Shown: positions 5,949 through 8,061 of the stretch, in pieces
How the letters are laid out: each line of letters begins with the position of its first letter
Numbering within the stretch: position 1 is the first letter of the stretch
Origin: an uncultured Opitutia bacterium
GTDB taxonomy: Bacteria; Verrucomicrobiota; Verrucomicrobiia; Opitutales; UBA953
Direction: 5' to 3'
Length of the DNA: 8,061 bases
Assembly (NCBI GenBank): GCA_903929325.1
Contig: CAIYUD010000040.1
Location: 1 to 8,061 of the forward strand
Made by a program: the position numbers and the translations under genes
Notes under the pieces: model-generated
Database searches by the model: none
Told to the model about the DNA's origin: nothing
Seen by the model: the letters and a program-made list of their open reading frames with translations, nothing else

Positions 5949-7090
5949 AAATTAAGTCCTTTCAGTGCAGCGACAAAGCCTGCGCGCGTATTCTCTGTTA
6001 AGTTTCGGTGTAAAGAAATGCGGATGCGTGCCGTTCCATCTGGAACTGTTGGCGGGCGTATAGCTGCAACCAAGAACCCGGCAGACCGAAGGCTTTCAGC
6101 CATTTTTAGCACACGGACAGCATCACCCATCACAATCGGAATGATGGGCGAGTGTCCGCTCGGCACCGAAAAACCAGCTTCACTGAGACCCTCTCTCCAT
6201 TCGCGCGATAGGTTATGCCAGCGCGGACGATCCGGTGAGAAATCGCGCGTGCGCCCGATTGCAGCCAGCGCTGCGGCAACAGCAGGCGGAGCAAGGTGCG
6301 TCGAGTAAACAAATTCTCCAGCAAGATTCACGAGTGTCTCGCGGATGTCAGGATTATGACAAAGCACATAGGCACCTTGCGAACCGAGCGCCTTGCCGAG
6401 TGTGCCCACTACGACGTCTGCGGCAGCACGGCAGCCCTGCTCTTCTTGTAAACCCGACCCAGTGGAACCATGCCAGCCTGTCGCATGGGCTTCGTCGAGA
6501 ATCCACACAAAACCATGACGGGCACGAAGCGTTGTCAGCCTCGGTAAATCGGGTGCATCACCGTCCATCGAATAAATACTCTCGGTAACGACAAAGATCG
6601 CTCCATCACGTCCGGATTCCTCAACGAGCATCAACTCGAGGGCATCAAGATCGTTGTGGGCAAAACGTCGGAGGCGCGCCCCTGAGGTCAGAATGCCATT
6701 AACCATGCTCGCATGAATGAGACGGTCGGCCAAAACAACATCACCGGGCTTAGGGAGCTGTCCAAGCACCGCACCATTGGCGGCATAACCGGAATTCATT
6801 AGCAGTGCGTGGGGATAACCATGCCAAGCGGCAAGCGTCTCTTCGAGCTTTGCATGTAACTCAGTATAGCCAGTAACGAGTGCACTGGCTGATGCCGACG
6901 CACCCCAGGTATGCAGTGCTTCCGCCGCGGCAATGAGCACTGCAGGGTCGTGCGCAAGGTCAAGGTAATCATTACCAGCGAGATTGGTAAGCGTGTCAGT
7001 AGATGGACGTGCGGTAGTTTTACGCAAGAGCCCTGCAGCTTCGCGGGCTGCAAGTGCCTCACGCAGACGTTGGTCAACGCGGTCCTTCAT
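5945..7090 (-). CDS. bioF: 8-amino-7-oxononanoate synthase BioF
   Basis: BioF is a PLP enzyme that condenses pimeloyl-ACP or pimeloyl-CoA with L-alanine, releasing CO2, to give KAPA, the first intermediate with the biotin ring atoms. The 381 residues match the usual length. Motifs of the alpha-oxoamine synthase family are NLAGNDYLDLAHDP (36-49), ALVTGYTELHAKLE (70-83) and LLMNSGYAAN (96-105). After these come ADRLIHASMVNG (121-132), ILDEAHATGWHG (197-208; Asp199 and His202 contact the cofactor) and GTLGKALGSQGAY (229-241; Lys233 forms the Schiff base). RIRISL near 355 is the C-terminal domain signature. The biotin-operon setting separates it from KBL, ALAS and SPT relatives. The ATG overlaps the bioD TGA by four bases (ATGA), with TGGAG five bases upstream. 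Its own TGA overlaps the next ATG the same way, so translation should be coupled throughout. Confidence 0.94.
   Translation of the reverse strand: MKDRVDQRLREALAAREAAGLLRKTTARPSTDTLTNLAGNDYLDLAHDPAVLIAAAEALHTWGASASASALVTGYTELHAKLEETLAAWHGYPHALLMNSGYAANGAVLGQLPKPGDVVLADRLIHASMVNGILTSGARLRRFAHNDLDALELMLVEESGRDGAIFVVTESIYSMDGDAPDLPRLTTLRARHGFVWILDEAHATGWHGSTGSGLQEEQGCRAAADVVVGTLGKALGSQGAYVLCHNPDIRETLVNLAGEFVYSTHLAPPAVAAALAAIGRTRDFSPDRPRWHNLSREWREGLSEAGFSVPSGHSPIIPIVMGDAVRVLKMAESLRSAGFLVAAIRPPTVPDGTARIRISLHRNLTENTRAGFVAALKGLNL
5957..5962 (-). promoter_or_regulatory. Ribosome binding site of the BioG/BioH-type esterase gene
   Basis: AAAGGA on the minus strand lies eight bases before the ATG at 5948, inside the last codons of bioF. 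It supports this start and the ATGA overlap over the immediately following in-frame ATG at 5945. Confidence 0.7.
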
Positions 7091-7713
7091 GGTAGCTCCA
7101 TTCTCTCTGGCTTGTGGGCACCGAAGGCTGACTCTCCGATTAAAATTAAGCCGGCATCACGGATGCCCTCTCGATTAGCCAATGCGACAGCGGGGTCGGG
7201 TGCAGCATGCGCGGCGTTGAGCCAGATACCGACGGGCCCAGCATGACGAGCAGCGAGGTAATCGGCAGCTAAGCGTGCCTGGTTGATAGCACCCAGACGG
7301 TCATCAACGACCATAACAACGAGGTCCGGTCGAATGGCTGCAATAAAGTCCGCCCAGTCTTTACCAAGCGGATCAATGGGCACCGCAATGCCACCCGCCC
7401 CTTCAATCACGCGGTGTGCGCTGGCTGGTAATTTAGTATAAAGTCCTGTTAACCACAGAAGACTTAGGCGCACGTTTGCCTGAGCGGCAGCCGCAAGTGG
7501 AGCAAGTGGGAGCGGAAGCGCCACAAGTGTATGGGCACTTGCCCAATCGCCAGCAGCAGCAAGGGCATCCGCGGGACGTCCTGCGGCCGCACCACTCTCA
7601 ACCGGCTTAACAACTTGGGTCACACCGCGTGCTGAAAGCGCACGGGCAATCCAACCAGCGACGCGGGTCTTGCCCACGCTGGTGTCGGATCCTGTGACGA
7701 AAATCGTGGCCAA
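7087..7713 (-). CDS. bioD: Dethiobiotin synthetase BioD (TTG start)
   Basis: BioD uses ATP and CO2 to close the ureido ring of DAPA, giving dethiobiotin. The 208-residue protein is a P-loop enzyme. IFVTGSDTSVGKTRVAG (4-20) holds the Walker A loop (8-16, Lys15). KPVESG (36-41) is the substrate lysine segment, PLAPLAAAAQANV (69-81) is the region contacting the partner subunit's substrate, and VIEGAGGIAVPI (102-113) carries the conserved acidic Glu104 and Gly-rich loop. LVVMVVDDRLGAINQ (131-145) follows. The usual N-terminus begins two to four residues before FVTG. In this frame the only start codon after the upstream in-frame stop at 7723-7725 is TTG at 7713, so a TTG start is well supported. 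There is no clear Shine-Dalgarno sequence. The start lies nine bases after the bioB stop, which suggests reinitiation by ribosomes finishing bioB. The TGA overlaps the bioF ATG. Confidence 0.92.
   Translation of the reverse strand: MATIFVTGSDTSVGKTRVAGWIARALSARGVTQVVKPVESGAAAGRPADALAAAGDWASAHTLVALPLPLAPLAAAAQANVRLSLLWLTGLYTKLPASAHRVIEGAGGIAVPIDPLGKDWADFIAAIRPDLVVMVVDDRLGAINQARLAADYLAARHAGPVGIWLNAAHAAPDPAVALANREGIRDAGLILIGESAFGAHKPERMELP
7096..7100 (-). promoter_or_regulatory. Ribosome binding site of bioF
   Basis: TGGAG on the minus strand lies five bases before the bioF ATG at 7090, within the last codons of bioD. It supports the overlapping start. Confidence 0.6.
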
Positions 7714-7722
7714 GATAAAAAC

Positions 7723-8061
7723 TTAGAGCTTACAGCCACAGCCGGAACCACAGCCCTCGTCATCGCCTTCAGCAACAACAGGTGCGAGTTCAGCAGGATT
7801 AGGCCAGGGGGCAGGCGTAGCTTGGTCAGGCTTAATTTCGCCCTTATGAACACGACGGGCCTCATCGGGGTGCAACGGGTGAAGACCCAGTCGCTTCATT
7901 AAGTTCATATCTTCTTCGATATCTGGATTACCTGTAGTCAGAAGTTTTTCGCCGAGGAAGATTGAGTTGGCACCAGCGAGATAACACAGCGCTTGGGTTT
8001 CGTCGGACATGTTAGCCCGCCCTGCTGAGAGACGCACCATTGCCTTGGGCATAAGGATGCG
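7723..8061 (-). CDS. bioB: Biotin synthase BioB, C-terminal fragment (5' end outside window)
   Basis: These are the last 112 codons of the radical-SAM enzyme that inserts sulfur into dethiobiotin to make biotin. The frame is open to the window edge. The visible part starts RILMPKAMVRLSAGR, with the RLSAGR segment that in E. coli BioB provides the arginine next to the sulfur-donating [2Fe-2S] cluster. It continues with MSDETQALCYLAGANSIFLGEKLLTTGNP, a strong BioB match. The radical-SAM CxxxCxxC loop lies upstream and cannot be seen. The last 30 or so residues are unlike E. coli BioB: a Pro/Ala-rich linker (ATPAPWPNPAELAPVV), then acidic EGDDE, then the Cys-rich end GCGSGCGCKL. This is the first visible gene of the operon, which continues nine bases later with bioD. 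Its promoter is outside the window. Confidence 0.95.
   Translation of the reverse strand, partial: RILMPKAMVRLSAGRANMSDETQALCYLAGANSIFLGEKLLTTGNPDIEEDMNLMKRLGLHPLHPDEARRVHKGEIKPDQATPAPWPNPAELAPVVAEGDDEGCGSGCGCKL

Noticed and set aside
6235..6588. Long open frame on the plus strand, antisense to bioF.
   Set aside because: It lies wholly within bioF, whose protein has strong family motifs. The antisense translation shows no recognisable motif and is explained by the base composition of bioF.
7620..7865. Minus-strand open frame across the bioB/bioD junction.
   Set aside because: It is out of frame with two well-supported genes and its translation has no family features.
1..8061. Mobile element, CRISPR, defence or other novel multi-gene system.
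   Set aside because: No direct repeats, transposase or integrase motifs, spacer arrays or effector-like genes were seen. Every gene except the esterase and the TlpA-TPR protein belongs to a well-known housekeeping family.

Overview
The window is a compact stretch of ordinary bacterial chromosome, with base composition a little above 50% G+C by eye, about ten genes and almost no spacer. No single marker fixes the organism. Type 2 RNases HIII and HII side by side, a secreted TlpA-thioredoxin with a TPR-like C-terminal half, mixed Shine-Dalgarno (SD) use and an operon-borne BioC/esterase pair are together most suggestive of the Verrucomicrobiota (Opitutia-like) or another PVC-group bacterium. 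This is an inference of moderate to low certainty.

Layout. From 3 to 494 (+) lies the C-terminal end of acetyl-CoA synthetase, cut by the window edge and followed by a strong hairpin (508-542). From 587 to 1684 (+) is an exported thioredoxin-like/TPR-like protein, ending in a U-tract terminator (1704-1734) whose hairpin also contains the stop codon of the convergent gene mutY (1726-2766, -). A 47-base divergent gap separates mutY from rnhC (2814-3821, +), which overlaps rnhB (3821-4567, +) by one base. Thus three genes of DNA or RNA:DNA-hybrid repair and surveillance sit together.

From 8061 down to 4631 everything is on the minus strand and forms a biotin operon: bioB (partial, its 5' part outside the window), bioD, bioF, a small alpha/beta hydrolase of BioG/BioH type, and bioC. 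The last four junctions are a 9-base gap (bioB/bioD), two 4-base ATGA overlaps and an 11-base overlap. BioC would methylate malonyl-ACP to start pimelate synthesis on the fatty-acid machinery, the esterase would release pimeloyl-ACP, BioF would make KAPA, BioD would make dethiobiotin and BioB would insert sulfur. The DAPA-forming step (bioA or a substitute) is not visible here. The operon promoter and any BirA or BioR operator lie beyond the right edge.

No mobile element, CRISPR array, tRNA, rRNA or clearly new multi-gene system was found. The most rewarding points are the unassigned pimeloyl-ACP esterase, the tandem rnhC-rnhB pair, the Cys-rich BioB tail and the altered 8-oxoG-recognition loop of MutY.
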